DNA from: Conus ventricosus
Lineage: Eukaryota > Mollusca > Gastropoda > Neogastropoda > Conidae
NCBI GenBank assembly: GCA_018398815.1
Contig: CM031611.1
Span: 48,484,963 to 48,548,962, forward strand
Length of the DNA stretch: 64,000 nt
Reading direction: 5' to 3'
In this document: positions 1 to 12,611 of the stretch, piece after piece
Numbering within the stretch: position 1 is the stretch's first letter
Layout of the letters: each line of letters starts with the position of its first letter
Made by a program: the position numbers and the translations under genes
The notes under the pieces: model-generated
Told to the model about the DNA's origin: nothing
Database searches by the model: none
The model's input: only the letters and a program-made list of their open reading frames with translations

Positions 1-482
1 CGCCTGGGTCGACGCAGAACCGGCTTTCATCACTGAAGAGGACTCGGCCCCAGTCCCGAATGGCGCCAATGCACGTGGATCTGTGCCCACTGCAGACGGT
101 TCTGGCGTGGCTGGAGTGTCAGGATAGGTCGCCGGGCTGGACGCCTGCATTGGAGACCAACTGTGTTCAGTCGGCCCACGCACGGTCCTGTTGCTGATTG
201 GCCTGCATGGTTGCCGACGGTGTTCCTGGCTGTGTTGGCAGCGGTTTGGTAAGGCTCCCGTCGATGCTGACGAAGAAGATGGCGGTCTTGGGCTGCTGTG
301 GTGACCCTCGGTCTGCCGCTCCTCGGTCTGTCATCAGTGGTGTTTCTTGCTTGAAGCGGTCCAGAAGGCGATAGACGGTGGAAATGTGGACTCAGAATGC
401 GATAGCGACCTGCCTCATTGGAACCCCGGCCTGCAGTTGCCCCATTGCTATGCAACGATCTTGACGAGGAAAGTCTCGGCAT
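1..482 (-). pseudogene. Tc1/mariner-type transposase fragment, frameshifted, cut by window edge
   Basis: The minus-strand reading contains DRPRSGRPRVTT, followed by a QDR...QTA...RL sequence. This is the helix-turn-helix/GRPR linker region typical of Tc1-like DDE transposases. The first HTH is poorly preserved although the start at 480-482 matches the usual MPRLS-type N-terminus. The frame stops at 30-32, but the conserved FSDESRF block, which holds the second catalytic Asp, is readable at 17-37 in a different frame, so at least one frameshift separates the two halves. The third catalytic residue would lie left of the window. No terminal inverted repeat could be identified between 483 and 850. 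The family call is firm from the motifs; that the copy is dead follows from the frameshift. Confidence 0.85.
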
Positions 483-1140
483 TATGTTGGCGCCTCTGGA
501 AGGGATGATTTGAACTTTTTGGGGTTTGGAAAAATTTTTAGCCCCACAATGGGGGCCACATTGAGTTGCAATTCACATTGATGCACGTGGCGTAGGTAGT
601 CCACATGGCAAATGCACTCCTCGTGCCAAAAACGCTGACCGGCAACATTCACCCACTGTTACGAGGTTACAACCGGCCAAGACACCACGTACTGCTAATG
701 TTGCACGTGCCCAACGACATTGCTTACGTTCCTGTTTACAATGTGAACAATCGTGCACTGTCTCTATTTTTTCGCGTTTTTTATGCCTCTGAGTATATAA
801 ACAAATAAACAAGTAATACAAAAAAGATGAAATTGATGAAAAGAAAAACTAAGATGGAAATCCCACAAAAGACATTCACTGGGAAAACAAACAAACAAAC
901 AAACAAATGGAATCAATGTGTTGATGTAACGTTAAAGAATATTTAAACTTGAACAACATAACAAAGAGGAGGAGGAGGAGGAGGATACCAGCCTGATCAG
1001 CATCATTCCTAAAAGAACAGAAACAAATTCCGATCTTCTCTCTGGTGATTTTTTTGGTGTGGTTTTTTTTTCTTTCTTTTTGTTTTTGTTTGTTTTTATT
1101 AAGAGATTGTACGAGAGACTGGGGAAAGGAATAATTAATA

Positions 1141-1142
<2 letters not shown>

Positions 1143-1183
<41 letters not shown>

Positions 1184-1186
1184 AGG

Positions 1187-1225
<39 letters not shown>
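1143..1225. repeat. Compound (GA)n-(GT)n microsatellite
   Basis: About 18 GA units are followed after a short interruption by about 18 GT units. Long purine and GT runs of this kind recur through the window. Confidence 0.95.
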
Positions 1226-1226
<1 letters not shown>

Positions 1227-1986
1227 CATTACCGGGAACGAAGTGATGATAGTGTGGAGATAATTCTTCAGTCTCAGGTTTACCCCCCCCCCCCCACCCC
1301 TCCCCCTAAACGCCAGTTTCACCTCCTATCTCCACTCCAGGCTCCCCCATTCCTCCCCACCCCACCCCCCCCCCCACTCCAAACAACCTCATCCCATCCA
1401 AACCCAAGGTTGCCCTTACCCTACTCCGTCCTCTCAGAAAAGCCACGAACCCCCACATCCACCCCTTTCTCCTCCTGCACCCCCTCCCCCCTCAACCCTC
1501 CCCTGCCTTCCCCACCCCCCTTATCTTTTTCGAATTTTGTGAGATAACCAGAACAGTGTCAGCATCGAGCAGAGTGAGCCTTTGAAACAGTGCTTAACAT
1601 GCCTCTCCTCCAACTCCAACCTCCCCCTCCACACACACACACACACACACACACACTCCCCGCCACCACACACACACACACACACGTACGCAACACACAC
1701 ACCACCCTCACGATCACATAGGGCCTTATCCCAACTGAAACCCACACCAATCGAAATCACGCTTGGCGAACTGGGTAGGAACCACGGATGTTAAAGGAAC
1801 TGTGTCAGATTTTACTCGCGTCACAATTTATGTTGTCTTTGCAAACTGTCCCAGTCCAGGAGAGCATAATATCATAGTGCCTCGTACTTGTTGCTGAAAA
1901 TTTGATATTGCTGCTTACTGACTACAACGCTCTGTGTTGACATCGTCAAAGAATGTCTGGATTGAAAGTGTACATACATACATGCA

Positions 1987-1989
<3 letters not shown>

Positions 1990-2035
<46 letters not shown>

Positions 2036-2064
2036 TGTGTGTGTGTGTGTGCGTGCGCGCGCGT
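1990..2064. repeat. (GT)n microsatellite
   Basis: A nearly perfect GT run, with one GG interruption and a GC-rich end where it degrades into GCGCGC. Confidence 0.95.
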
Positions 2065-2249
2065 GGGTCTATTAGGTAAGTATGCTGTTTGGGAAGGAGC
2101 ATCCTACTGCTGTAGACTCAGTTACGTTTGCTTTGGTCTTACTTGTTGCAAACTGAGGTGACTGCGGCCAGGAATTTAGACAAATTTTAAAAGGCACCTG
2201 ACCTAACTCCGCCAGATAACATGAACAAACGATGTACAGGACAAAACAC

Positions 2250-2282
2250 GATGCGTTTCGACCTTTCAAGTCTTCTTCAGGC
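2250..2282 (-). ncRNA. Degenerate hammerhead-like core
   Basis: Read on the minus strand, CTGAAGA (2280-2274) satisfies the CUGANGA core. It is followed by a 5-bp stem GACUU/AGGUC (2272-2268 with 2264-2260) closed by a GAA loop, and then by GAAAC (2259-2255). A spare A sits between the core and stem II. Stem III would be the imperfect ACGCAU followed by C. Stem I pairs over only two bases. It looks like an eroded type I hammerhead relic; chance resemblance is possible. Confidence 0.3.
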
Positions 2283-2467
2283 CAGATAAACAACATTCAG
2301 GACAACGAAAATGAAGAACGAGCGATCACTTATCTTGTCAAATTCGGCGCAAGATGGGCGTTTTGTCCTGTAATTCGTTTGTCCGTGCTGTATGGCGGAG
2401 TTACTTCTTCTCCTTCTTCCTAAAATACTGGTTCACTCAAACACCAGTGGGTCACCAGCGCGCATGT

Positions 2468-4690
2468 TAAAAAGTAAAATAACGTAAAATAGTGCGACTC
2501 AGTCTGTTGTCCCCTGGAGCAAATTTGGCAACAAGGGGTGGCACTCGATATTCAAGAAGTTAAAAGCAATGGCCAGATTCAGGCCCAGGTAGCCATAAAA
2601 TATCCGGGGAAGTTAAAATAGAAAATTGTCAATATGCAGATCTTAAAACTGTCGTATCAATTTGCTTTTTAAATGAGACTGCATTTGTTGCAATCTTGAT
2701 GGCACCCGGCAGTGAGTTCCACAGCCGTACAGAACTAGGATAAAATGAATGTAAGTGGCTGTCAATATTTGATGCAGGTATGGTATAACATTGACCGCCA
2801 CTCCTGGTGCTACTTTTATTCAATACTAGTTGTTCCATTGGAATATCAATTAGTTTAGCTCTGCCTTTGAATAAGTTGTTAAGTTTGATAAAAGCTCTTC
2901 TCTGTTCTAAGGGTTTCCATTCTAATTTCCTCATGTTCTTCCTAGTATTCCCCTTTTCCTGATGTGGTTCCCTGTTACGAACCGTGTTGCTCTCTTCTGA
3001 ATCTTTTCGAGGTTATCAATGTCCTTTAGATGGTAAGGATCCCAGACTGAGCAACCATATTCCAGTACTGGTCTAACCAGTGTTTTGTAGCAGTCGTCTT
3101 TAACCTTTTGGGGGCAGTCATTGATATTCCTGTAAAAGAAAGCTAAGATGTTATTTGCTTTCTTACATACTAAATTGTAATGTTCTTTCCATTTGAGACG
3201 ACTATCTATAATCACGCCTAAATATTTTGCAGCATTGGTTTCTTTAAGAATAGTATTATGAATAGAACATTCTGATCTAGTTGGTGAGCGTTTATTACAT
3301 ATACGCAACACTTGGCACTTTTGGGGATGAAATTCCATTTTCCAAGTTCTTTCCCACTCTTGTAAAGCGTTTAGATCTTGTAGAATGCGTGTATCATTCT
3401 TGCTTCTGATTGTTCTATATACTAAGCTGTCATCTGCAAAAAGCCTTATAGTAGTTCCAGGAGAGAGATTTCTACTTATGTCATTTATATAAATTAAGAA
3501 AAACAAGGCCCCAGAACAGTTCCCTGTGGTACACTGACAAGACTAGTTTACAATGGGATGACGACCCTTCCACAATAACTTTCTGCGTTCTCCCAACGAG
3601 GAATGATCTAGCCCATTTTAGCAAAGAACCGCCAATGCCGATGTGTTCTAATTTAAGCAGCAGGCCCTCATGGTCAACCTTATCAAAGGCTTTAGAAAAG
3701 TCTAATAAAATTGCATCTATTTGCTGTCTGTTGTTAAGACAGTTATTAAAATCATTGAGAGTTGTTATAAGTTGAGTCTCACAACTCCTTCGCTGTCTAA
3801 AACCATGCTGGGCGTTATTTAAGAAGTCATATTTTTCAAAGATGGTCCATTATGCTACTATATATTATATGTTCAAGTATTTTTGCTGATATGGATGTAA
3901 GAGATACAGGTCTATAGTTCTCTGCTTTTGTTTTGTCACCCTTTTTGAATAAAGGAACAATGCTCGCATCTCGCCACTCATCAGGTATTACTCCCTGGTC
4001 CAGTGAAGCTTGGTAAAGTAGTTGGTACACCTCACTCAATTCATTGGCACATAATTTTAAGAGCTTGCCAGGAACGCCATCAGGACCAGTAGCTTTGTTT
4101 TCATTGATGTTGGTCAGTAACTTAAATACTCCTGCTTTGTTTACTTTGATGTTTTGCATTTCACTGCGTTTATTAAAGGCTAACTAACGTTAATTAAAGG
4201 CTTGGGATTTGAGAAAACCGAACAAAACTGCTTGTTTAGTAAATCTGCTTTCCCTTCAGGGTCCTGTATTAGGTTATTCTGGTTGTTTCTCAGGTCTGGA
4301 ATCCCAGTGTTGTCCTGTCTCTTACTCCTTATGTAAGACCATAATTTCTTGTTTTGATGATCACCTTCTGAAATCATCGAATTAACATAATTGGAGTGAG
4401 CAAGCTTACATTCTCTCTGACACCTTCTCTTAACATGTTTATACCTAATCAGTAATCTTTCTGAATTAGGGTGTAGTTTCAATTTCTTACAGAAACGATG
4501 TTTCCTTCTCAACAAACGTTTAGTTTTTGTATTAATCCATGGCTGGTGGTTCTTGCTTGAAGTTATTTTAGTAGGTATGTTGTCATCCATAATAAATTCA
4601 TGTTAGTTTTTATACACTTCCAAAGGTCATTGACATTATCTTTTAACACTATGAGAGTTCAAGTAGTTAGTTCAAGTACCTTTTGAAAGT
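2468..4690 (-). mobile_element. 5'-truncated LINE, CR1/L2/Jockey-like
   Basis: A non-LTR retrotransposon copy on the minus strand. It retains the linker upstream of the reverse transcriptase, the whole RT and the C-terminal region. The apurinic-type endonuclease and any ORF1 are absent, because homology stops at about 4690. This is the usual 5' truncation of a LINE. The 3' end is placed near 2468, where a short repeated ATTTTACGTT-like tail follows the 3' UTR; that boundary is approximate and no target duplication was identified. Assignment to the CR1/L2/Jockey group rests on the RT motifs. Confidence 0.8.
2629..4590 (-). pseudogene. Reverse transcriptase ORF remnant of the LINE
   Basis: Four open segments in succession read as one LINE ORF2. 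The first (4590-4180) is the basic, tryptophan-containing linker. The second (4159-3836) carries the RT finger motifs KATGPDGVPG and ENYRPVSLTS. The stretch to about 3540 reads QHGFRQRRSCE and DFSKAFDKV, with the first catalytic Asp. The third (3506-2931) has the active site FADD at 3429-3440, then LGVIIDS and YGCSVWDPY. The last (2934-2629) is the C-terminus with VRLWNSLP. A frameshift near 3525-3535 breaks the block between the DFSKAFD and FADD motifs, and further breaks occur near 4170 and 2935. The enzyme would prime reverse transcription at a nicked target; this copy cannot make it. Confidence 0.85.
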
Positions 4691-5575
4691 TTGGTTTGGT
4701 TTTGGATTTTTTGTTTTTGTGGTGTTTCGATCTTATTGTTGTTGTTGTTGTTTGTGATTTATTTTTTGTTGTTGTTTGCTTTTTTCTTTCAAATTGATCT
4801 CGAGAAAATACGAGTGGTTGCGAAAAGATGGCAGCGAGTTACGATCGGCGTGAACAGTGCAGACGACCACCGTTGTTGTTGTTTTCTTTATAAACAACGC
4901 TTTCACAACAATAAAATCGCCCCCACCCCCACCCCTCCTTCAACAGCACTTATGGAAATGGAAGCGTTTCACTGGTGGCGGGTCTTGGTCTTATATGATG
5001 TTCTCTGGGAATTCGTGGTGCAATGAAAAATAAAAATCGGTTTGGGTCCAACTTCTTGCTGTCTTCACTTATCCATTTCTACGCTAACCTCTGTGTGTGT
5101 GTGCTCTCTGTGTTTTGCGGGGAGCTCTGTTAGCCTACCTCAGCTGCAGAGGATCTGTTTTCACTCGCATGTCTGTTGCTGAGTTTTATCTGTCGGCAGA
5201 GGGCTTTAGCAAAAAAACCTAAGAATGGGCTTACTTTCTCTTTTTTCCGTTGCTATTATATACCTAGGAAGGTTCCAGCAACGTACAAGTCCTGATCCTG
5301 ATGCTGATGCAAGACTACTGGAAATCTAAGAGTACAGCTCAGCCATGCAGCGTCTGACCGAAATGAACTCCATAGCGTCATGTTCATCACCATCACCATC
5401 ATTACTATCTTGATTGAGAACATTTCCTCGCCTGGTCAACTGAATGCTCTAGGCCAGATTGATTAGAACGACAAGCAAGACACACAATAAACGCGCCCCA
5501 CTTCACAAACTCGCTCCACATCCAGACGTTTATTTACCACCCCCACCCCCACCCCCCCACCTCGCCCTCTCACAA

Positions 5576-5576
<1 letters not shown>

Positions 5577-5646
<70 letters not shown>
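5577..5646. repeat. Poly(C) tract, 70 nt
   Basis: An uninterrupted run of about 70 C residues, preceded by shorter C blocks. The reported length may be inexact because such homopolymers sequence poorly. Confidence 0.9.
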
Positions 5647-6866
5647 ACACACAATACACCACAAATAAATAAATAAAAAAGAAACCGAGATCGATGAAAA
5701 TCTGGTAAATGATTGTTGAGTCTGGCGTTTGAAAAGCTGCAATGCCTCCCAAAGATTGGAGACAAGTCAATTCTGTTTGGATAAAACCTATTGTCTTTAC
5801 TTTGGTTGGAAACAACATCATCAACAACAACAACAACAACAACAACAACACATGTGCAGTACTTTGTCTCATTGTGAGAAGCTTATCTTTATTGGTTTTA
5901 GGAATAAGATCGTAACTGACATGTCACTGCAGTTTCTAACTGGCGTTGATTTTTGTTTCACGTACTTGATTTGGGCACCATAAAACGCAATTTTGAAATG
6001 ACGATAATTTATCAAAGTAAGCAGAGTCACAGTCATTGTTGAATAGGCGGCAAGATAATGAACATCATGTTATCATCATGACCGTGAGATCTAAAGAAGG
6101 AGATGAGAATTAATGCATGTTATACTAGAGCACACCGACTGGACATCAATCAGACAGCCTCACAGCTTCATCGAACATGGTGACGAAAGTAGATGACGTC
6201 ATGCCATGTTGACGCAGGCTGGGCTAGCTAGGCCTATTGAATTGAAAGCCAACCACTAAGGACTCCAATATCTGCACCGAAGTGCCATGCCATTTCATAA
6301 TTCAGAACAATTTTCTTGTGCTGTATAGATTTTAACTCGGAGAGAATCCAGGACAAGCCTAAAAAAAAGTATGTCAGAAGGAAATTTGTTTACCAGACGT
6401 CCAAATCTGAAGACCCTGACATGATTTATAGAGCAGATATTCATTGCTGTGAAGAAGCTTACATCAAATATTTGTTCATCAACCCTGCAGCAGATGGTGG
6501 ACAAATCCTGCACAGTTGAAAGATATCCAGTAATAGTTGGATCACCATTAGTAGATTACAGTTTAGAGTTATGCCTCATCACTTACGTTGACGTACAACG
6601 TCAGTTTACTCTGCTTGCAAAATGGCTGTTTGACACTTAATGACAATGCTCTGCACATTTAGGTCAGCTAACGTGGTTGATTTGATAAGATGGTAGTACA
6701 ACTGAATAAAATGTTGGTTCTGAAAAAATAAACATGAACATAAAAACCCCGTTTTGCACAATCATTCTGACGTCAGTAAAATAAAATCTCATAAACGTCC
6801 CGTATTGACAAATGTCTGGCTCCGTGGTGTGTGTGTGTGTGTGAAGACAAGTCAAGATTAACGAGT

Positions 6867-6902
<36 letters not shown>

Positions 6903-7327
6903 CTACCTCAGTTAACCTGATTTTGTTTTAACCCTATGAACCAGAATGTAATTTATATTCTGTTGATTACATCGCATGTGTCGGTTATTCGCACACACCG
7001 ATTTTATACGGCAGATAAAAGGGGGAAAAAGGTCGGGGCAGTAGCTGAAATCCTGGCCTTTTCACCATTGACATTTCTGTATGAAGCATGAGCCTGCTTT
7101 GGAAAAACGCTGTTTCTGTCATTTGACGGTTTGTCTATACTTTGAAGAATTTCAGTAGAACTGGTCCTGTAAATAGGGTTTGAAGATCACAAACGATCCA
7201 AGGGACAATGTTTTTTTTAAAGTTTCATGCATGACAGCCGCTAACTGCACCACAGAATTATGAAATAGAGGGGTAATTTTTGGCTTCAGCTTGCAGTATA
7301 CCATAATGACACAAGTACAGTTATGTT

Positions 7328-7520
7328 GACCTTTTCATATCTGGTCTTCAGTTCCACTTGGATTCACATTGCTTTAAGTCTTCCCTTTCCACTTGGATCC
7401 ATAACGCAGTTGACCTCTGGTCTTCATTTCTACTCGGACTGATGTTGCTGTCCACAGCGCAATGGACCTCTAGTCCTCATTTCCACTTGGATTTATGTTC
7501 TCTCCGTAACGCACTACTGT
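7328..7520. repeat. Degenerate minisatellite, about 53-bp unit
   Basis: A phrase of the form GACCTCTGGTCTTCATTTCC followed by ACTTGGATT and an AACGCA ending recurs from 7328, 7412 and 7465. The last two copies are 53 bp apart. A partial copy lies at about 7384-7411. Confidence 0.55.
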
Positions 7521-7790
7521 TCTGATCTTGAAGATGATCGGGTGCATGAACCCAGTTCGACGACGCTTTCGCATCATGCCATGATATTTCCTTAATCTCT
7601 TACCTTTGATTTTGAATTTCAGTGACATTATAGTTCCCTACCATCGAGCAGTTATTATGCAAAATGTGGACGCAAAACTTGTGATCTTTCATGTTGAAAT
7701 TGCTTTCTGTGCTGTGCATTGTTCTGGCCTTGATCTTTGGCATCTACCTTGGATTTAAATAGAACTCATTTTCACATCAGTCCAGTGGGC

Positions 7791-7819
<29 letters not shown>
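7791..7819. repeat. Poly(G) tract, 29 nt
   Basis: An uninterrupted G run. A second run of 25 G lies at 8640-8664 in the same orientation. Confidence 0.9.
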
Positions 7820-7821
<2 letters not shown>

Positions 7822-8898
7822 ATTTAGCAAATAACTTAAACAATACACAAATCGTTGTTTCTACACGTACGAAGATGATTCTGTCCAAACATATCTCAGC
7901 AAGCATGCTTGACGAGCTTGGCTCAATGCAAGCAACCAACTATTCCAGCGGAGTTCCTTCCCTTAATCCTTCACTCAAAAGAGACCTAATTTGTATTCAA
8001 TGAACCGACTCCAGACAGGCATATTAGTTCTGTTCAAAATACAGAATTCAATGGATGGTTCTCATGGATGTCGGTTAGGGATTTAATATTTATACTCTAA
8101 TGTCGTTCTTTTCATACAATCTCTCCTCCGTGCTTCTGTCACACATGCACGCGCGCACACACACACTTTTTTCTTTTTTTAAAAAGTGTAATAGAGAATA
8201 CATAACCTTTTAGACATACTCTGCAACTGTGGACTCGAGTCTGCATTACCCACACTGGCTTGCAGCTCATCCGTGACAAGGTCTTTGCGTTTGTAAAAAT
8301 GATTTTTTTTTCTTTCATTTTGATCTGTCCTCTTCGAACCACCTAGCACGCATCATCATGGGCGTATGAAGGTAAAGAACAGGAAATCACTCAGACACAA
8401 TGAAATTCTATGTAACGTGCCCTTGATTGGTTTCCAACTAAATTGACATACTACTTCCTTGGTGAACCCAAGTGGCGAAGAGCTCTGTAAAAGGGATCTT
8501 TGTCATCACACCTCCCACCCTTCTGCGGGTAATGGGTAGTGTGGCTGCATCTAGTGATCATGCTTTGTGGACTTAGTAGACTAGTACTGGAGGAGCGACC
8601 GAATGTCAATGATGTGTTGCCGTGGTGTATGTGAAGGGAGGGGGGGGGGGGGGGGGGGGGGGGGCACAACGAGGAAAGTGGGGCAAATGCCACGTGGAGA
8701 AATCATTTGGTATTTTGGGTGTTTCCCCTCACAGGGCAGCATTTCCCTTTCTTTGATATTCATCTGATACAGCTGGGAAACTGGCGAAAGGGGTTGTTCT
8801 TCCAAGAAGCATGATGCTCACAATCGTGCGTTCGCACACACACACACTCTACACTCGAAAAAAACATGATCAGGCAAATTTGTTCTCATTACCGTAAT

Positions 8899-8904
8899 TT
8901 TATT
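8899..8904 (-). promoter_or_regulatory. Candidate distal poly(A) signal for dvl
   Basis: AATAAA on the minus strand. It is followed about 50 nt further on by a GTGTGTGTGTGTG stretch (8836-8848), which is the arrangement expected of a hexamer plus a GU-rich downstream element. A similar pair, AATAAA at 12672-12677 followed by a GT-rich stretch, offers a more proximal site. Confidence 0.35.
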
Positions 8905-11900
8905 ATGACAATCATGGCTCAGACACACAATGTCACTCCAGTAATTAGATACTTGACAGGTATGGTAAAATAAACATCACATTCACACCATGCTCTGTTT
9001 CTACATGACAGACACATCTTCACACACAACTGACTTGATGCATTTCAACATGTCAACCTTTTACCAATATTTACGAACGGTGTAAATCTTCAGCAAGTTT
9101 GACAGCTTTACATCAAGAGCACATTGTCACTGAAAAGTACATAATCTCATCTCCACAGTTCGTAGCACTGCTAGGGACATAAAGAAAGGGAAAAAGCAAT
9201 GAATGCACGGATAAAAAAAAAAAATTACGAAAAAAAAGAGCAGCACTGCCACTGTGGTTTGCTTGTGAAAGGCAGACAAAACAAGTTTCTATCAAGGTTT
9301 GAGAGAGACAAATCTGCTGAATCCTGTGCCCCACCATCAGAGCATGTTAATTAATGTCTATATACATTCACATGCTCCACTCCCTCACGCTGCAGTCACA
9401 GACAAGTACACGATGCATTCATCCATGCTGGTCACTTGAAAAATCCCTCCCCTCCCCTCTCTCTCTCTTTTTCTTTAACAGAGTTCGGCAACGTCACCAG
9501 TAAAAATTAGTTAATGAAAGACATACCATGTTTCTGCACTGCAGATTGCTGAAGAAGAGTTGTGTATTTCAGACAACACAAACCATTGCTGATCATACCT
9601 TCTTTCATCCACTCTCTACACCAACCCCCAACCCCTTTCTTCCATCCTCTCGCTTGCTCGCTCATTCGCAGTGGCACATAAGAACACACATAAACAAAAA
9701 GTATTGCTTGGCGGTATTTCATTCACACCAAGTGCACACATACACAGATGCACACAAGTACTCAAGCATATTTTTAACACCTACAGTAATGGTTCAACGT
9801 CTACTGGTCTGTACACAAAACTGTTGACAACGTCAACAAAACAAAATGCTCCGATAAAGAAAAAAAAAAAGCCATTGTACGGTAGAATACAAAACGCTGG
9901 TTCCAACTGGGACTCCGTACACTACTGATACCGATTTCATGGACACTGCAAGGCCAAGGTGGAAAGGGGAGGATGGGGAAGAAGAACAGGTGCTGGGGGC
10001 AGTGTGAAATGTGTCTTCACTTTAAGGAGGGGCTCTTAAAACAGACAATCTGTGGTATAACATATCTATTTGATGCAGACATTGTGACAAGGAAGATTTT
10101 CTCACAGAAAAAGAAAGCTACTGGTCACACACAATCGTAATTCCCATATGCCAAGACATAAGTAATCCCTGTGTATGCATCTGTAAATCCTCGTAACTCA
10201 GGACACAACTGGCCAAATATTAATCCCATACTATCAAGAGCAGTTTGAAGAGTTAATATCTACAAACGATTAAATTTTGAGGATGCAACATTTCACAAGT
10301 GACAAAATGGCTGATGGGGGAAAAAAAAGAAACCCCAAGCTTTTGCACAGTAAGAAAAAAAAAAGTTTTTTCCCAGATGGGGTTATTTGTGATCTATGAA
10401 GAAAGCAGAATTGTTTCGTTTTTTGGATGCCACTCTGACTGGACCGTTTCTACCCTTTAATATTTTCTTCAAAGGTGGCTTTAGCCACCATCCCTATTCC
10501 AATAATGAATTGAACAGCATATTGTAAGTTTGGAATTGCTCCTTTAATATGACATACACTGATCCGGATCACTGACCTTTAATATGACGTACACTGACCC
10601 AGAAAAGTAACATGAGAATATTTCTTCCTCCACATTTTTATTTGTACTGCACAGGATGATTCACGAAACTTGATGGCAAGCAAGAAAATACCATTGTGTC
10701 CACACCATGGAGCTGGTTAAAGAACGTTCAGCTTCTTTCCTAGAAAACACCCTGGTCAGCCTTTAAATGAGTCCATGAATGTTTCAAAAGAATATGTACC
10801 CATCAATCAAAGCTAGCATCAATAAAATACTACAAATCAATAACAGCAATTATTGTACACTGTCTTAAGAGCGTTGTTAATGCACTGCAACATAAAATGC
10901 ATTTCTCTTTTTGTTTCCTTTAATCTTGTCCAACCTTTCCACCTAAATGTAACCAAACCCATTCTCATAATTCTCTTCAAAAACAGAGAGAACAATGGAG
11001 ACTGCATTTTCATATTTTGGAAAATTAATCAGACGTTCACTGCATACAGTGGGATGAGATCTGGATTTGGGTGGACATTTACAATTTTCTTTTAAAATGT
11101 GGATTTGGGTGGACATTTACAATTAAGAAAGAAAAAAAAAGTCTTTGAACACGGAGTTGCATTCTCAGGTATTGTGGGAGAAAGGTAGAGGGGAGGGGCG
11201 GGGGTAAGAAAATGTGCAAAAAAGTATGACTAGGGTCTGAAAAAAAAATTATGAAAATCACCCGGGACTTTTGCCGCTGCCATGTAAAATATTTGAAATT
11301 TTACATCAAATATGACTTTTGCATGTAAAACAAAGTATGTGTATGTCATTGTGGCGCATTTCAAATTAAATCTTTTGGTCACCGTATCCTTTTCCTATGC
11401 TATGGAAAAACAAGGGTCGCAAAGAGTTTGTAGCAGCTTTCTTTGACATTCAAGGTTTCTCTCCCAATGTCTTATCCTACAAGACCACTGTTAGATTTTT
11501 TTTTCCTGGCCATGTTCTGTACACAGTATGACAGGTCTTCCATTTCAACACCTTGTGCTCACAGGTGGTCTTCCATGGAAAGGGCTGGTAAGACTGTAAA
11601 TTCCTCATGAAGGGCTGCACCATCCATTGGACACAGAAACGAGAGGAAAAAGGCACACTAGAAATGTCAAAACTTTTTTTTTGCTCAGTTCATTAGTATG
11701 GCTGATATTAAACACACAACATTAACCTTAGTGAATTCAGGCCATAAATGGGTCCAAGACGTACGCAATCAGTCCAATGGCTAGTGAGAAGCGTATGTTT
11801 GTGCGCACGGCTATTATGCAAGCGTGACTTCCTTTCACATTTCTTTCCAGCTTTGTACAGGAAAAAAAAAATCAACAGCAGCTATGTAGGCATGCATAAT

Positions 11901-12562
11901 GACCAGGGCACATGGATAATGTTTCACACTCACAACTCAACAATCACAAGAAGTGTTAGTTTTAGCCAACATTTTGGGATATGAATTGAATTCATTCCTC
12001 CCAGAAGCATTGTAAATACTCCCTTCCTAACACTTGAGACAGAGGCAGAGCGAGAGAGAGAGAGAATGTGTGTGTGTGTGTGTTAAGAGTGTGTGTGTAG
12101 ATTATGCCATGAAAATACTTTGTCCACCTAACCAACATACTCTCCTATATCAGAATTTCTGGATCTGAACACGCACACACACACACACCACACACACAAA
12201 GAACTCTGCCCATTACTGACATTAAAATAAATAACAATACCATCTTCATGCTGAACTTTAAAGGTTTATCTGTATTGTGCCTTGCCACGACTAGCATAAT
12301 CCAAACTTAAACAACCTCTTGCAATATCCCATGAAGATCAAACTTATGGGGGGGAAAAAAGTAACAAATATATGAACAAAATCAAAATGATAAAATTTTC
12401 AGCAACATCAGTAAAAAATTAGCTGAAATACAGTCATAAGTCACAACTGAAGTGCAGCAAAAAACTGGATCACTGATCAACTGAGGGGGGAAATAGCAGC
12501 AGAAGTACACAACAAGCTCCATATTCAATAATACCAAAGCTAAGAAATGTGTAAATAATCTG

Positions 12563-12611
<49 letters not shown>

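Larger units (their letters stand above)
483..2467. other. Gene-free stretch rich in microsatellites
   Basis: I see no gene here. The stretch holds (GA)n running into (GT)n at 1143-1225, a C-rich low-complexity block at about 1280-1515, (CA)n at 1632-1685 and (GT)n at 1990-2064. Open frames across it are translations of these repeats. A hammerhead-like core on the minus strand at 2250-2282 is listed separately. Confidence 0.6.
4691..8880. other. Gene-free stretch
   Basis: I see no coding exon. The contents are a CAA trinucleotide run at 5817-5850, poly(C) at 5577-5646, (GT)n at 6826-6842 and 6868-6898, a degenerate 53-bp repeat at 7328-7520, poly(G) at 7791-7819 and 8640-8664, and otherwise unremarkable AT-rich sequence. 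Poly-Pro and poly-Gly open frames here come from the homopolymers. Confidence 0.6.

Noticed and set aside
3960..3985. CTGATGAG on the minus strand as another hammerhead
   Set aside because: It is the codons for PDEWRD within the LINE reverse transcriptase, and no GAAA or stem II follows.
5459..5872. Poly-proline and poly-glycine proteins on both strands
   Set aside because: Translations of the 70-nt poly(C) tract in several frames. The same applies near 29.8 kb and 38.7 kb.
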